A stretch of 64,000 nt of DNA, taken from assembly GCA_017439585.1 (NCBI GenBank), contig JAFSIV010000016.1:38648-102647 (forward strand), read 5' to 3'. The translations under genes were made by a program, and so were the position numbers. Below the pieces are notes generated by a model, which was not told the DNA's origin, did not search any database, and saw only the letters and a list, made by a program, of their open reading frames with translations. Position 1 is the stretch's first letter; every line of letters begins with the position of its first letter. Of this stretch, positions 53,358-62,012 are shown in pieces. The DNA comes from Clostridia bacterium. GTDB taxonomy: Bacteria; Bacillota; Clostridia; Oscillospirales; Acutalibacteraceae.

Positions 53358-55022
53358 TTATGATGTAAACAAATCTTTTAATTTATTTATATCATAAAAC
53401 TTGCCTTCAAATCTGTTATAAAGGTTTTTCTTTTTGCTTTGGTCGACTGCGAAAATTTTATTTTCACTATAAATAATTGCAATTTTAACGGATTTATTTA
53501 TATTTTCGGTAAAATGTTTTTTAGCTCTTTTATAAAGAGGGTCGGGGGTTTTAAAAATCTCAGGAATTTGCACCGATTGAGAACTGCATAGCAAATCGCA
53601 AAGAATTTTTTCGCGCAGTATTTCCTTATCACATTTTGTGCTAAAAAAATCGTAAAGCTTTTGAGCATAGTCGCAAAGTTTCATTTTGTTGCCATTAACA
53701 CTATTTCCAAAATCATTAAAAATGTCAAATGGCGATATTCCAACCTCTTCTGTTAGATACTCTAATGTAAACAGGAACCGACCGCTGTTATAAAGCCTAT
53801 CAAGAGCATCCTCGCAGTTTTTGAGCATTTTTATTTCATCGGCTGAAAGGCAAGGGGTTGATGTAACCTCATAAGGTGGCTCATTATTAAATGTGCAAGG
53901 ATATTTTTCGCTGTTTTCGCGCATATCCGCACCATAAAGCAACTTTAAAAATCCCATTTGGAGCATATGTGCTTTAAGTGAATAGCCAATATTAAAACTA
54001 TTCTTAAAGCTTTCAAGGTTTTCACCCGTAAGCCCTGCGATAAGGTCGATATGAATGTGCATATTATTAAAGCTTATAAGCTTTTTAATGTTTTCTATAA
54101 GCTTTTTGGTGTTGGTTTTTCGGTCGATTGCCTTTAATACATCCTCATTAAATGATTGCATTCCTATTTCAAGTTGAACAGCACCATAAGGCATAGAAGA
54201 TAAAATTTCGAGAGTGCTTAGGTTTAAAATATCACCTGCAATTTCAAAATGAAAACATACATTTTCAGGAATTTTTTTACCATAGTTTTCTTTTATGAAA
54301 AGCAGAATTTCATTAGCCCGTCTTTCATTTGCATTAAATGTGCGGTCAACGAATTTCACCGTCTGTGTGCCGGAGGAAGCCAATTTTATTATATCTTCTT
54401 TAACCCTTTCCAAATCAAAAAATCTAAGGGGAGAGCATCTTCCCGAAAGGCAGAAGGCACAACGATACGGACAACCTCTTGCGGTTTCAATATAAGCAAT
54501 TCTACCGTCTAATTTTTCAAAAAACTCTTCGCTAAATGGGGAAGGGGGAGTGGCATTGTATTCTTTTTCGGGAACCACGATAATTTCCCCGTTTTGTCTA
54601 TATGTAAGTCCTGAAACCGAGGATAATTCACCGTTTATATTATTAAGAAAATCAGGGAAAGTCCATTCGCCCTCACCTGACAGAACAAAATCAATAAACT
54701 CATATCTTTCTATTACATTTTTAGGGCGATATGCAACCTCAGGACCGCCAAGAACAATTTTACAATTATGTTTTTCTTTTATTAAACGGCAGATTTCCAA
54801 GGTTTTCGTAATATTCCATATATAGCAAGAAAAAGCGACTATATCGGGTTTTTCATTTATAATTTTGCGAGCAAAACTTTCGGTATCGCCGTTGATAGTG
54901 CTTTCTAAAACCAAAACATCGTGATTTTCTTTTGAAAACTCGCGAACACCCGCCGCCAAACACCATGGTGATAGCGACGCATGTATAAATTTTGAATTAA
55001 GACAAGAAATAATAACTTTCAT
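53358..55022 (-). CDS. B12-binding-domain radical SAM protein (DUF4080)
   Basis: This is a 554-residue protein. The N-terminal cobalamin-binding Rossmann region (residues 1-140) contains VIISCLNSKFIHASLSPW and IVLGGPEVAYRP. The radical SAM core starts near residue 180 with ARGCPYRCAFC (CxxxCxxC) and continues as EIGMQSFNEDVLKAIDR. A C-terminal DUF4080 domain follows (about 370-554). Members may methylate or rearrange unreactive carbons, but no substrate is known for this group. It is convergent with the integration hotspot and probably its right chromosomal flank. Confidence 0.88.
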   Translation of the reverse strand: MKVIISCLNSKFIHASLSPWCLAAGVREFSKENHDVLVLESTINGDTESFARKIINEKPDIVAFSCYIWNITKTLEICRLIKEKHNCKIVLGGPEVAYRPKNVIERYEFIDFVLSGEGEWTFPDFLNNINGELSSVSGLTYRQNGEIIVVPEKEYNATPPSPFSEEFFEKLDGRIAYIETARGCPYRCAFCLSGRCSPLRFFDLERVKEDIIKLASSGTQTVKFVDRTFNANERRANEILLFIKENYGKKIPENVCFHFEIAGDILNLSTLEILSSMPYGAVQLEIGMQSFNEDVLKAIDRKTNTKKLIENIKKLISFNNMHIHIDLIAGLTGENLESFKNSFNIGYSLKAHMLQMGFLKLLYGADMRENSEKYPCTFNNEPPYEVTSTPCLSADEIKMLKNCEDALDRLYNSGRFLFTLEYLTEEVGISPFDIFNDFGNSVNGNKMKLCDYAQKLYDFFSTKCDKEILREKILCDLLCSSQSVQIPEIFKTPDPLYKRAKKHFTENINKSVKIAIIYSENKIFAVDQSKKKNLYNRFEGKFYDINKLKDLFTS

Positions 55023-55160
55023 ATTTTACCTTTCAATAATACGGAATTCTATATGAAAATTTTATCACATATTACGAATAAAATAAAGGGTTTACTATTT
55101 TTTATAGAAAATAGAATTATATCGTATGATAGATATTTATTCCTCCCGTTAATTTTAGCA

Positions 55161-55190
55161 AAAACAGGCGCACCGCGGTGCGCCTGTTTT
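55161..55190 (-). terminator. Terminator of the alcohol dehydrogenase gene
   Basis: A perfect 30-bp palindrome, AAAACAGGCGCACCG with its complement, lies 24 bp beyond the stop codon. Confidence 0.9.
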
Positions 55191-55214
55191 AATATGTTAA
55201 ATATTAAATTTTAA

Positions 55215-56360
55215 TTACATAAGACTTCTGTAAAGGTCAGCAATTTCTGCTTCGCTAACTTCTCTTGGGTTACCTGGACGGCAAGCGTCTGCAAATGCGT
55301 CAGCAGCGAGCTGAGGAATATCTTTTTCATCAACAATACCCTTTAAGGTTGTGGGGATACCAACATCCTCTGCGAGCTTGCGAACAGCTTCAACAGCAGC
55401 GTTGCGGTATTCAGCCTGAGTCATATTCTCAACACCTTCAACACCCATAGCGATTGCGATATCCTTATACTTTTCGCCTGTGTAATCAGCATTGAAAGCC
55501 ATAACAGTAGGAAGCAAGATAGCGCAAGCCTTACCGTGAGGAGTGTCATAATAAGCGGAAAGAGTGTGAGCCATAGAGTGATCAACACCGAGGCCTACAT
55601 TAGAGAAGCCCATACCTGCAACATATTGACCGAGAGCCATACCCTCTCTGCCTTCTGCGGTGTTAGCAACTGCGCCGCGAAGTGAACGAGCGATAATCTC
55701 GATAGCTTTAATATGGAACATATCAGATAATTCCCAAGCACCCTTGGTGATATAGCCTTCAATAGCGTGGGTTAAAGCGTCCATACCGGTAGCAGCGGTT
55801 AATGCAGCTGGCATAGAGTTCATCATATCAGGGTCAACAACTGCAACAACGGGGATATCGTGAGCGTCAACACAAACGAATTTGCGCTTTTTCTCAACAT
55901 CGGTGATAACATAGTTAATAGTAACTTCTGCTGCTGTACCTGCGGTTGTTGGAACTGCGATAATCGGAACGCATGGGTTCTTAGTTGGAGCAACGCCCTC
56001 TAATGAGCGAACATCAGCAAATTCGGGGTTGGTTATGATAATACCAATAGCCTTTGAGGTATCCATAGCAGAGCCGCCGCCGATAGCTACGATACAATCA
56101 GCGCCCGAAGCCTTAAATTCTTCAACACCGTGTTGAACATTTTCAATTGTGGGGTTAGCTTTAATATCGGTATAAAGAGAATATTCGATATTAGCAGCAT
56201 CGAGTAAATCTGTAACCTTTTTAACAATACCGAACTTTACGAGGTCGGGGTCGGAGGTTACAAATACCTTTTTGAATCCGCGATTTTTGATTTCATCGGG
56301 GATAGCCTTTATGGCGCCTGCGCCATGGTAAGAGGTTTCGTTTAACATAAACTTGTTCAT
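55215..56360 (-). CDS. Iron-containing alcohol dehydrogenase (FucO-like)
   Basis: The protein has 381 residues from ATG 56360, the usual length of the family. The N-terminal NAD domain has VAIGGGSAMDTSKAIG and the PTTAGTAAEVT loop. Iron ligands are the Asp of TGMDALTHAIEGY and its His, then H in GVDHSMAHTLSAYY and the HGKACAILLP motif. Such enzymes reduce short aldehydes to alcohols with NADH (lactaldehyde/propanediol, butanol and ethanol dehydrogenases). The substrate is not decided by sequence. It is monocistronic, with a consensus promoter and a strong terminator. Confidence 0.93.
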   Translation of the reverse strand: MNKFMLNETSYHGAGAIKAIPDEIKNRGFKKVFVTSDPDLVKFGIVKKVTDLLDAANIEYSLYTDIKANPTIENVQHGVEEFKASGADCIVAIGGGSAMDTSKAIGIIITNPEFADVRSLEGVAPTKNPCVPIIAVPTTAGTAAEVTINYVITDVEKKRKFVCVDAHDIPVVAVVDPDMMNSMPAALTAATGMDALTHAIEGYITKGAWELSDMFHIKAIEIIARSLRGAVANTAEGREGMALGQYVAGMGFSNVGLGVDHSMAHTLSAYYDTPHGKACAILLPTVMAFNADYTGEKYKDIAIAMGVEGVENMTQAEYRNAAVEAVRKLAEDVGIPTTLKGIVDEKDIPQLAADAFADACRPGNPREVSEAEIADLYRSLM

Positions 56361-56398
56361 TTTTAAGGACACACCTTTCAAAATTTATCTATGATACT

Positions 56399-56427
56399 AT
56401 TTTATCATTAACGATTTAATATGTCAA
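56399..56427 (-). promoter_or_regulatory. Promoter of the alcohol dehydrogenase gene
   Basis: On the minus strand TTGACA (56427-56422) and TAAAAT (56404-56399) are 17 bp apart. Confidence 0.85.
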
Positions 56428-56434
56428 CAAATTT

Positions 56435-56467
56435 AAAAAAACGGTGCCCCAACGGCACCATTTTTTT
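56435..56467 (-). terminator. Terminator of the exported peptidase-like gene
   Basis: GGTGCC/GGCACC stem with a 5-nt loop is flanked by A7 and T7 tracts, just after the stop codon at 56472. Confidence 0.82.
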
Positions 56468-56471
56468 AAAT

Positions 56472-57803
56472 TTATTCCGTTAAAGGAGTTTCGGAGGTGA
56501 TTTCCGATTCGGATTCGGGTTTTGATTCTTCCACAACTATTTTAGTGTTTTTAAAAGAATACTTATTATAGCTGTTATTTTTAGCGGTTAGGGTTATGTT
56601 TTGAGAGGGGGTAGCGCAGGTATAACCTGTGGGTGTTGTTTGGGTTAGGGCATAGCTTCCGTAAATTAAGTTAGAAACTGTAACCTTGCCGCTAGCATTT
56701 GTGCTTCCTAAATCCTTGATTTTACCGCTTTTAGTGTTTTTGAGGCTTAATTTTACATTGCTCATAGGATTTCCGCTATCATCAGTAACCGAAACCTCTA
56801 ATAAAGCAGACATTCTGATATTTGCAGGGGTTGTTATAACCTTTAAGGGTAGCTGCGGGTCAGGACCGAAGTGCATACGCTCAATGGCACAAAATTCAGG
56901 TCCGTTTTCGTTGCCAACATGGTAAACCCAGTTATAGCCGTTTTTATAACCTGCATAAATTGATACATGGCTGCAAGCGGTGCTACCAGGTCTTCTCGCA
57001 TCGCTCATACAAATAATTGAGCCTATCGGGATAGATTCCTTTGCTTTAAAGTTTATAAAGCCTGAGCCGGTTAAATTGTAGGTGAAATCAATATATTTTG
57101 AATAACCTTTTTTAACCCAATCTTGCGCGGCAATATACCAAGAGTTTGCAAGCTTCGGGTCGGAAGGTTTAGTTAGAGAGGAGGTATCAATTCCTGCAAC
57201 ATTTGGTAGATAGTTGAAATAAACATAGGTTACATAAGAAGCACAAACCAAACCGCCGCGCTCAAAATGAGCAATATTCGGTTTGCCGTTTGCGGTTTCA
57301 TATCCTGTGCTTCCACCGGCATAGCTTATCTTAGAAAGCCAACCTTTGCCGCGTTTTTGAGAAGCTAATACATATTGCCACATCAAACCGTCAGAGCGGT
57401 GTTTTTGGATGTTATATCCCGTGTAAATAAGAGAATCCATAAACACATTGTTATCTATATCCATATCGGTATTAGTGCTATAAGAATAAGAATTATTTGA
57501 GGGAGTGGTTGTCTGTGTCACGGGTTTTGAGGTTGCAGGCTTAGAGGTTGCAGGTTTCTGCTCTGAGGATACAGGCTCGGAGGACTCTTCGGGCTCGCTT
57601 TCTTCCTCGCTTTCAACCTCGGACACAACACTGCTCTCAGAAGTGGTTAGAGACGGGGTATCGTCATTATTTTCATTTTTGTTATTGTTAATTACGATAA
57701 CCGCTGAGGTTGTTCCAATAGTTAAAGCCAAAACCGAAGCCACAACCGAGGCTATAATTTTATGGGTTATAATAAAATCTTTTATGATTAATAATATTCT
57801 CAT
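56472..57803 (-). CDS. Exported NlpC/P60-like hydrolase with SpaA/Cna-B-type domain
   Basis: This 443-residue protein has an N-terminal membrane helix (about residues 15-38) and a low-complexity Ser/Glu/Pro/Thr linker to about residue 110. A cysteine-peptidase-like domain follows (GGLVCASYVTYVYF with the likely nucleophile Cys, then CSHVSIYAG and WVYHVGNE with candidate His). A prealbumin-like Cna-B/SpaA repeat comes next (VSVTDDSGNPMSNVKLSL...GSYALTQTTPTGY, about 325-410). There is no LPXTG motif. It probably remodels peptidoglycan at the cell surface. The start overlaps the nth stop by 4 bp. Confidence 0.75.
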   Translation of the reverse strand: MRILLIIKDFIITHKIIASVVASVLALTIGTTSAVIVINNNKNENNDDTPSLTTSESSVVSEVESEEESEPEESSEPVSSEQKPATSKPATSKPVTQTTTPSNNSYSYSTNTDMDIDNNVFMDSLIYTGYNIQKHRSDGLMWQYVLASQKRGKGWLSKISYAGGSTGYETANGKPNIAHFERGGLVCASYVTYVYFNYLPNVAGIDTSSLTKPSDPKLANSWYIAAQDWVKKGYSKYIDFTYNLTGSGFINFKAKESIPIGSIICMSDARRPGSTACSHVSIYAGYKNGYNWVYHVGNENGPEFCAIERMHFGPDPQLPLKVITTPANIRMSALLEVSVTDDSGNPMSNVKLSLKNTKSGKIKDLGSTNASGKVTVSNLIYGSYALTQTTPTGYTCATPSQNITLTAKNNSYNKYSFKNTKIVVEESKPESESEITSETPLTE

Positions 57804-58450
57804 TTATTTTCTCGTTTCTTTTGTTTTTTACTATAATTACAAATATCCGCCAAAATGCAATTTTCACATTTAGGATTTTGCGCTTTGCAAACACCTCTGC
57901 CGAAAAGCACAGTTCTATGGCAAAAATCATTAGATTTTTGCGGGTCTAAAAGCTTTCGCATTTCATTTTCAACCTTTAAAGGATTGGTTGTATCAACAAA
58001 GCCTAATCGGTTGCAAATTCTTATAAAATGAGTATCGGTTACAATAGCGGGCTTTTTATAAATATCTCCGCAAACCAAATTGGCGGTTTTTCTGCCAACG
58101 CCTGGGAGGGTGGTAAGCTCCTCAATAGTATCGGGAACTTTACCGCCGAAATTATCTATAATCCCCTTTGCAATACCTATTAAATCCTTTGCTTTTGTTT
58201 TATAAAGTCCGCAGGTTTTAATTAATTCCTCAACCCGTTTTATATCCGCTTTTGCCAAACTTTCTGCATTTGGAAACTCTTTAAAAAGGGCTGGGGTTAC
58301 CATATTAACTCGTTTATCGGTGCATTGAGCTGAAAGTCTTGTTGCGATAAGAAGCTCAAATGCATCGGTATATTCAAGCGAGCAAATAGCGTTGGGATAA
58401 AGCTTTTCGAGCCTTAAAACTGCTTCGGCGGCTCTTTCTTTTTTACGCAT
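57800..58450 (-). CDS. nth: Endonuclease III
   Basis: This 216-residue DNA glycosylase/AP lyase has the HhH motif LPGVGRKTANLV with the catalytic Lys, and the catalytic Asp in IVTDTHFIR. The C-terminal [4Fe-4S] loop is C-x6-C-x2-C-x5-C (CKAQNPKCENCILADIC). It excises oxidised pyrimidines in base-excision repair. It overlaps the upstream permease gene by 8 bp and the downstream exported protein by 4 bp, a tight three-gene operon. Confidence 0.96.
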   Translation of the reverse strand: MRKKERAAEAVLRLEKLYPNAICSLEYTDAFELLIATRLSAQCTDKRVNMVTPALFKEFPNAESLAKADIKRVEELIKTCGLYKTKAKDLIGIAKGIIDNFGGKVPDTIEELTTLPGVGRKTANLVCGDIYKKPAIVTDTHFIRICNRLGFVDTTNPLKVENEMRKLLDPQKSNDFCHRTVLFGRGVCKAQNPKCENCILADICNYSKKQKKRENK

Positions 58451-59507
58451 TTGCGCTCTCCAACTTTAAGTCGCCGGGTTTGATAAGTTTTAACTTGCGC
58501 ATACCCTCTGCGATAGCTAATGAAATAACAGCAGGGAGAACAAAATGCATTAATATAATTTCAAGCAAAACAACAACCGAGGAGAGCTTTCCGGTTGCCA
58601 TCATGCTTTCGTATGCCATAAACTGACCAACAAGACCTGCCGAGCCCATACCTGAGCCTACGGGGTTGCTGACCATTTTAAGAAGACACGAGGAAACAGG
58701 ACCTAAAATGGCGCTTGTTATAACAGGGGGTAACCATAAAATAGGCTTTCTCATAAGGTTTGGAACTTGGAGCATCGAAGTTCCAACACCCTGAGCTATA
58801 AGTCCGCTAACCTTGTTTTCGCGATAACTAATAACCGCAAAGCCTACCATATTTGCACAGCAGCCAACCGTTGCAGCACCTGCTGCCAAGCCTGTAATCC
58901 CCATTGAAACACCTATTGCCGCAGAGGAAATAGGAAGTGTTAGAATTATACCCATAAGAACCGATATTGCCATACCACCAAAGAAAGGATATGCTTCAAC
59001 ATTAATGTTAACAAGCTCGCCCAACCATTTCATAGCGGTTGAAATATAAGGACCAACAAATAATCCCGCCGCTGAACCGCCTAAAATACAGGAGAGGGGA
59101 GTAAGTATTATGTCAACCTTAGTTTTACCTGCAATAAGCGCACCGATTTCGATAGCAACATAAGCCGCTATAAAAGCACCCAATGGCTCGCCGGGTTTTC
59201 CGAGAGCAAAGCTTTCGGTTGCTATGCTTGGGAAAGCGCCGATCATACCGCAAACTGCCGCAGAAACGGTTGTTAGGGGAGAGGACTTTAATTTACAAGC
59301 AACACCAACGCCAATTCCGGCACCCGTAATGGTTTTTGCGAAATTGCCGATAGCATTTAAATAGTCGCCTGCAATATTGTTTCCAACGATACTTGCTATT
59401 TGGCAGATAATAGTGCCGATAATAAGTGTTGAAAAAAGTCCATAAGCCATACCGGACAGTCCATCAATAAAAAGACGATTTAAATACTTCTTAAACATAT
59501 TAAACAT
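58443..59507 (-). CDS. PTS EIIC-like membrane permease (PTS_EIIC_2 family)
   Basis: This 354-residue protein has nine to ten hydrophobic helices rich in Gly and Ala. Segments ITGAGIGVGVACKLKSSPL, GGMAISVLMGIILTLPISSAAI and MVSNPVGSGMGSAGLVGQ are characteristic of the EIIC_2 family of PTS-type permeases. No EIIA or EIIB domain is fused or adjacent, so sugar phosphorylation by this protein alone is doubtful. It may be an orphan permease. It heads the operon with nth. Confidence 0.8.
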   Translation of the reverse strand: MFNMFKKYLNRLFIDGLSGMAYGLFSTLIIGTIICQIASIVGNNIAGDYLNAIGNFAKTITGAGIGVGVACKLKSSPLTTVSAAVCGMIGAFPSIATESFALGKPGEPLGAFIAAYVAIEIGALIAGKTKVDIILTPLSCILGGSAAGLFVGPYISTAMKWLGELVNINVEAYPFFGGMAISVLMGIILTLPISSAAIGVSMGITGLAAGAATVGCCANMVGFAVISYRENKVSGLIAQGVGTSMLQVPNLMRKPILWLPPVITSAILGPVSSCLLKMVSNPVGSGMGSAGLVGQFMAYESMMATGKLSSVVVLLEIILMHFVLPAVISLAIAEGMRKLKLIKPGDLKLESANA

Positions 59508-59626
59508 CCTTTCAAAAAAATATTAATTGTAATTATTATAAAATAAAAAAATTAATTTTTCAATGGTATATCTGCCGATAATAAAGGTAAATACTAATAA
59601 TAATTTAGTGAAAAAGGGTGTTTTCT

Positions 59627-60607
59627 TTGAAAAAAGTTGCTTTTTTTGATACAAAATCTTATGATAAGGAAAGCTTTAATAAATTTGAGGACGAAAATAT
59701 TAAAATCAGGTTTTTTGAAAATAAACTAAATATTGATACAGTTAGTATGGCGCGGGGCGCAGATGCGGTTTGCGCTTTTGTTAATGATAGCATTGATAAA
59801 GAGGTAATAAACGAATTATCAGAGCTTGGAGTCGGTCATATTGCGCTTAGATGCTCGGGTTATAACAATGTGGATTTAAAGGCGGCAAAGGGTAAAATTA
59901 AAATAAGCAGAGTGCCTGCATATTCACCCTATGCGATTGCCGAGCATACAATGGGCTTGGTTTTAACCTTAAACCGCAAGCTGCACAGAGCATATATCAG
60001 AACCAGAGACCATAATTTTTCGCTTGAAAGCTTGATAGGATTTGATTTGCATGGCAAAACAGTCGGAATTATAGGAACGGGCAAAATAGGCTGTGCTATG
60101 GCGGAAATCTGTCGAGGCTTTGGTATGGAAATTTTGGGCTTCGACCCTTATGAGAACCCAAACTTTTGCGGAAAAAATGTTGATTTGGATACACTTTTTA
60201 AAAGCAGTGATATAATTTCGCTCCATTGTCCTTTGTCTAAGGAAAATTATAAGCTTATAAATAAAAATACCATTGAAAAATGCAAAAACGGTGTTTTTAT
60301 AATTAATACCTCGCGCGGTAAATTGGTCGATACTGCTGATGTTATAGTAGGTTTAAAATCGGGTAAAATCGGCGCGGCAGGGCTTGATGTTTACGAGGAG
60401 GAAACCGAGGTTTTCTTTGAGGATTTTTCGGATGAAATTATAAAGGACGATACTTTATCGACCTTAATTTCAATGCCAAATGTAATAGTAACCTCCCACC
60501 AAGCATTTTTAACTCGTGAGGCTTTAAACGCGATAGCAGAAACAACAATGGAAAATTTAGAAAGCTTTTTTGAGGGTAAAGAACTAAAAAATGAAATTTC
60601 AGTCTGA
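59627..60607 (+). CDS. D-isomer-specific 2-hydroxyacid dehydrogenase (D-lactate dehydrogenase-like)
   Basis: The protein has 326 residues from TTG 59627 (KKVAFFDTKSYD follows), with AAGGG 8 bp upstream; GTG 59618 is possible. Family features are TVGIIGTGKIGCAMAEICRGFGM (NAD), the catalytic R in NTSRGKLVD, E in LDVYEEE and H in TSHQAFLT, plus RCSGYNNVDL. These are closest to fermentative D-LDH (LdhA). It reduces pyruvate to D-lactate and reoxidises NADH. Confidence 0.9.
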   Translation: MKKVAFFDTKSYDKESFNKFEDENIKIRFFENKLNIDTVSMARGADAVCAFVNDSIDKEVINELSELGVGHIALRCSGYNNVDLKAAKGKIKISRVPAYSPYAIAEHTMGLVLTLNRKLHRAYIRTRDHNFSLESLIGFDLHGKTVGIIGTGKIGCAMAEICRGFGMEILGFDPYENPNFCGKNVDLDTLFKSSDIISLHCPLSKENYKLINKNTIEKCKNGVFIINTSRGKLVDTADVIVGLKSGKIGAAGLDVYEEETEVFFEDFSDEIIKDDTLSTLISMPNVIVTSHQAFLTREALNAIAETTMENLESFFEGKELKNEISV

Positions 60608-60617
60608 TTAAATCGCC

Positions 60618-60646
60618 TTGCTTTTTGTTTTTTGAAATGGTATAAT
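60618..60646 (+). promoter_or_regulatory. Promoter of the phosphatase-ruvX operon
   Basis: TTGCTT (60618-60623) and TATAAT (60641-60646) are 17 bp apart. The leader would be very short, because the start codon is at 60663. Confidence 0.7.
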
Positions 60647-60662
60647 GGTTGTCGGTGATTTT

Positions 60663-61331
60663 ATGACAAGATTTTATTTAATTCGCCATTGTGAAGCAAT
60701 GGGAAATGTGTTGCGTCTTTTTCAGGGTTCAAGCGACCTCGATATCAGTGAATTAGGTGCTAAGCAGTTGGAATTTTTAAAGAAAAGATTTTCAGAAGTT
60801 CATATTGATAAGGTATATTCGAGTCCTTTAATCCGTGCAGTAAAAACCGCAAGAGCGGTAGTAGGGGATAGGGATTTAAGTGTTGAGACTTGTGATGGGT
60901 TAATTGAGCTTCACGGCGGTGTTGTTGAAGGGAAGCCCTTTGAAGAGGCTTTTAATTCAATAGAAGGTTTAGCAGATACTTGGGATAATCACCCTCAGGA
61001 TTTTGCCCCTGAGGGTGGAGAGAGTATGAGACACGCTTATGAGCGTATCTGGGAAACCGTATGCAAAATAGTGCGTGATAACAAGGGTAAAACGATTGTC
61101 GCTTCTTCTCATGGTGGCGTTATCCGCTGTCTTGTTTGCCGATTGCTTGAAAACGATATAAATCGTCTTAAAGATATAAATTGGAGCGAAAATACGGCGG
61201 TTATGCTTATTGAGTTTGATGATAATTTTAATGCAAAGTTAGTCTATTTTAATGATTATTCGCATTTGCCTGAGGAGTTTGTTAATCGCAAAACGAGGCT
61301 TGCTTCTTTCATGAGGGGTGATGCTAAATGA
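60663..61331 (+). CDS. Histidine phosphatase family protein
   Basis: The protein has 222 residues from ATG 60663, preceded by GGTGAT. It has the catalytic RHC motif (FYLIRHCEAMGN, with Cys in place of the common Gly), VYSSPLIRAVKTA, the acidic ELHGGVVEGKP, and the second His in VASSHGGVIRCLV. It is a second phosphoglycerate-mutase-like phosphatase, only distantly similar to the one at 11525. It overlaps ruvX by an ATGA. Confidence 0.85.
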   Translation: MTRFYLIRHCEAMGNVLRLFQGSSDLDISELGAKQLEFLKKRFSEVHIDKVYSSPLIRAVKTARAVVGDRDLSVETCDGLIELHGGVVEGKPFEEAFNSIEGLADTWDNHPQDFAPEGGESMRHAYERIWETVCKIVRDNKGKTIVASSHGGVIRCLVCRLLENDINRLKDINWSENTAVMLIEFDDNFNAKLVYFNDYSHLPEEFVNRKTRLASFMRGDAK

Positions 61332-61750
61332 TTATAATGTCGGTTGATTTAGGTAAAGCGAGAACGGGCATAGCTGTGTCGGATTCAGGTGAAAGCTTTG
61401 CTTTTCCAAAAGAGGTAATTCATGAGTATAACAGCGAAAAATTAGTGCAAAAAATTTCTGCCGCCGCAGAAAAATATCAAGCAGAGCTTATAGTTGTAGG
61501 TCTTCCTAAAAATATGGACGGCTCACTAGGTTTCAGGGCGCAGGAATGCAGCGAAATCGCAGAAAAAATTAAAGAAGTATCTAAAAGGGAAGTGGTTTTA
61601 TGGGACGAGCGGTGTACCACCATTTCGGCTCATACAGCCCTTAATTTTACCGATACGAGAGGCAAAAAGCGAAAAGAAGTGGTGGATGCTGTTGCCGCAG
61701 TTATAATTTTAGAGGATTATTTGAATTTCAGAAAAAACAAAAAGCAGTAA
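61328..61750 (+). CDS. ruvX: Putative pre-16S rRNA nuclease / Holliday junction resolvase (YqgF)
   Basis: This 140-residue RNase H-fold protein starts SVDLGKARTGIAVSD with the first catalytic Asp. It continues with VVGLPKNMDGSLGFRAQ, the VVLWDERCTTISA strand with catalytic Asp/Glu, and the terminal Asp in KEVVDAVAAVIILEDYL. It processes the 5' end of 16S rRNA and can resolve branched DNA. A terminator overlaps its stop codon. Confidence 0.93.
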   Translation: MIIMSVDLGKARTGIAVSDSGESFAFPKEVIHEYNSEKLVQKISAAAEKYQAELIVVGLPKNMDGSLGFRAQECSEIAEKIKEVSKREVVLWDERCTTISAHTALNFTDTRGKKRKEVVDAVAAVIILEDYLNFRKNKKQ

Positions 61751-61773
61751 ATTTTACTGCTTTTTGTTTTTTT
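61739..61773 (+). terminator. Terminator of ruvX
   Basis: AAAAAGCAGTAAA/TTTACTGCTTTTT is a 13-bp stem with a minimal loop, then GTTTTTTT. The ruvX stop codon is inside it. Confidence 0.88.
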
Positions 61774-61775
61774 AG

Positions 61776-61804
61776 TTGACAAACGGCATTCTTTGATTTA
61801 TAAT
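61776..61804 (+). promoter_or_regulatory. Promoter of tRNA-Pro
   Basis: TTGACA (61776-61781) and TATAAT (61799-61804) with a 17-bp spacer, about 50 bp before the tRNA. Confidence 0.93.
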
Positions 61805-61855
61805 AGTCATGTTGCCTTGAAAATCAATGTTTTCGGGTTGGCAAAAATTTAATAT

Positions 61856-61931
61856 CGAGGTGTGGCGCAGTTGGTAGCGCACTAGTTTTGGGAACTAGAT
61901 GCCGCAGGTTCGAGCCCTGTCACCTCGACCA
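61856..61931 (+). tRNA. tRNA-Pro (UGG)
   Basis: The acceptor stem is CGAGGTG/CACCTCG. The anticodon stem CTAGT/ACTAG encloses loop TTTGGGA with anticodon TGG and G37. The T arm contains GGTTCGAGCCC, and CCA is encoded. Length is 76 nt. tRNA 3' ends are common integration sites, and the following 1.7 kb looks foreign. Confidence 0.97.
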
Positions 61932-61952
61932 ATTTTAGCGGTTTTAACCGCG

Positions 61953-61984
61953 AAAAGCCGCAAGGAATTCCTTGCGGCTTTTTT
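61953..61984 (+). terminator. Terminator of tRNA-Pro
   Basis: AAAGCCGCAAGGAA with its exact complement forms a 14-bp palindrome followed by TTTTT. Confidence 0.92.
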
Positions 61985-62012
61985 ATCTCAACATACTGAA
62001 CGGAGGTTATAT

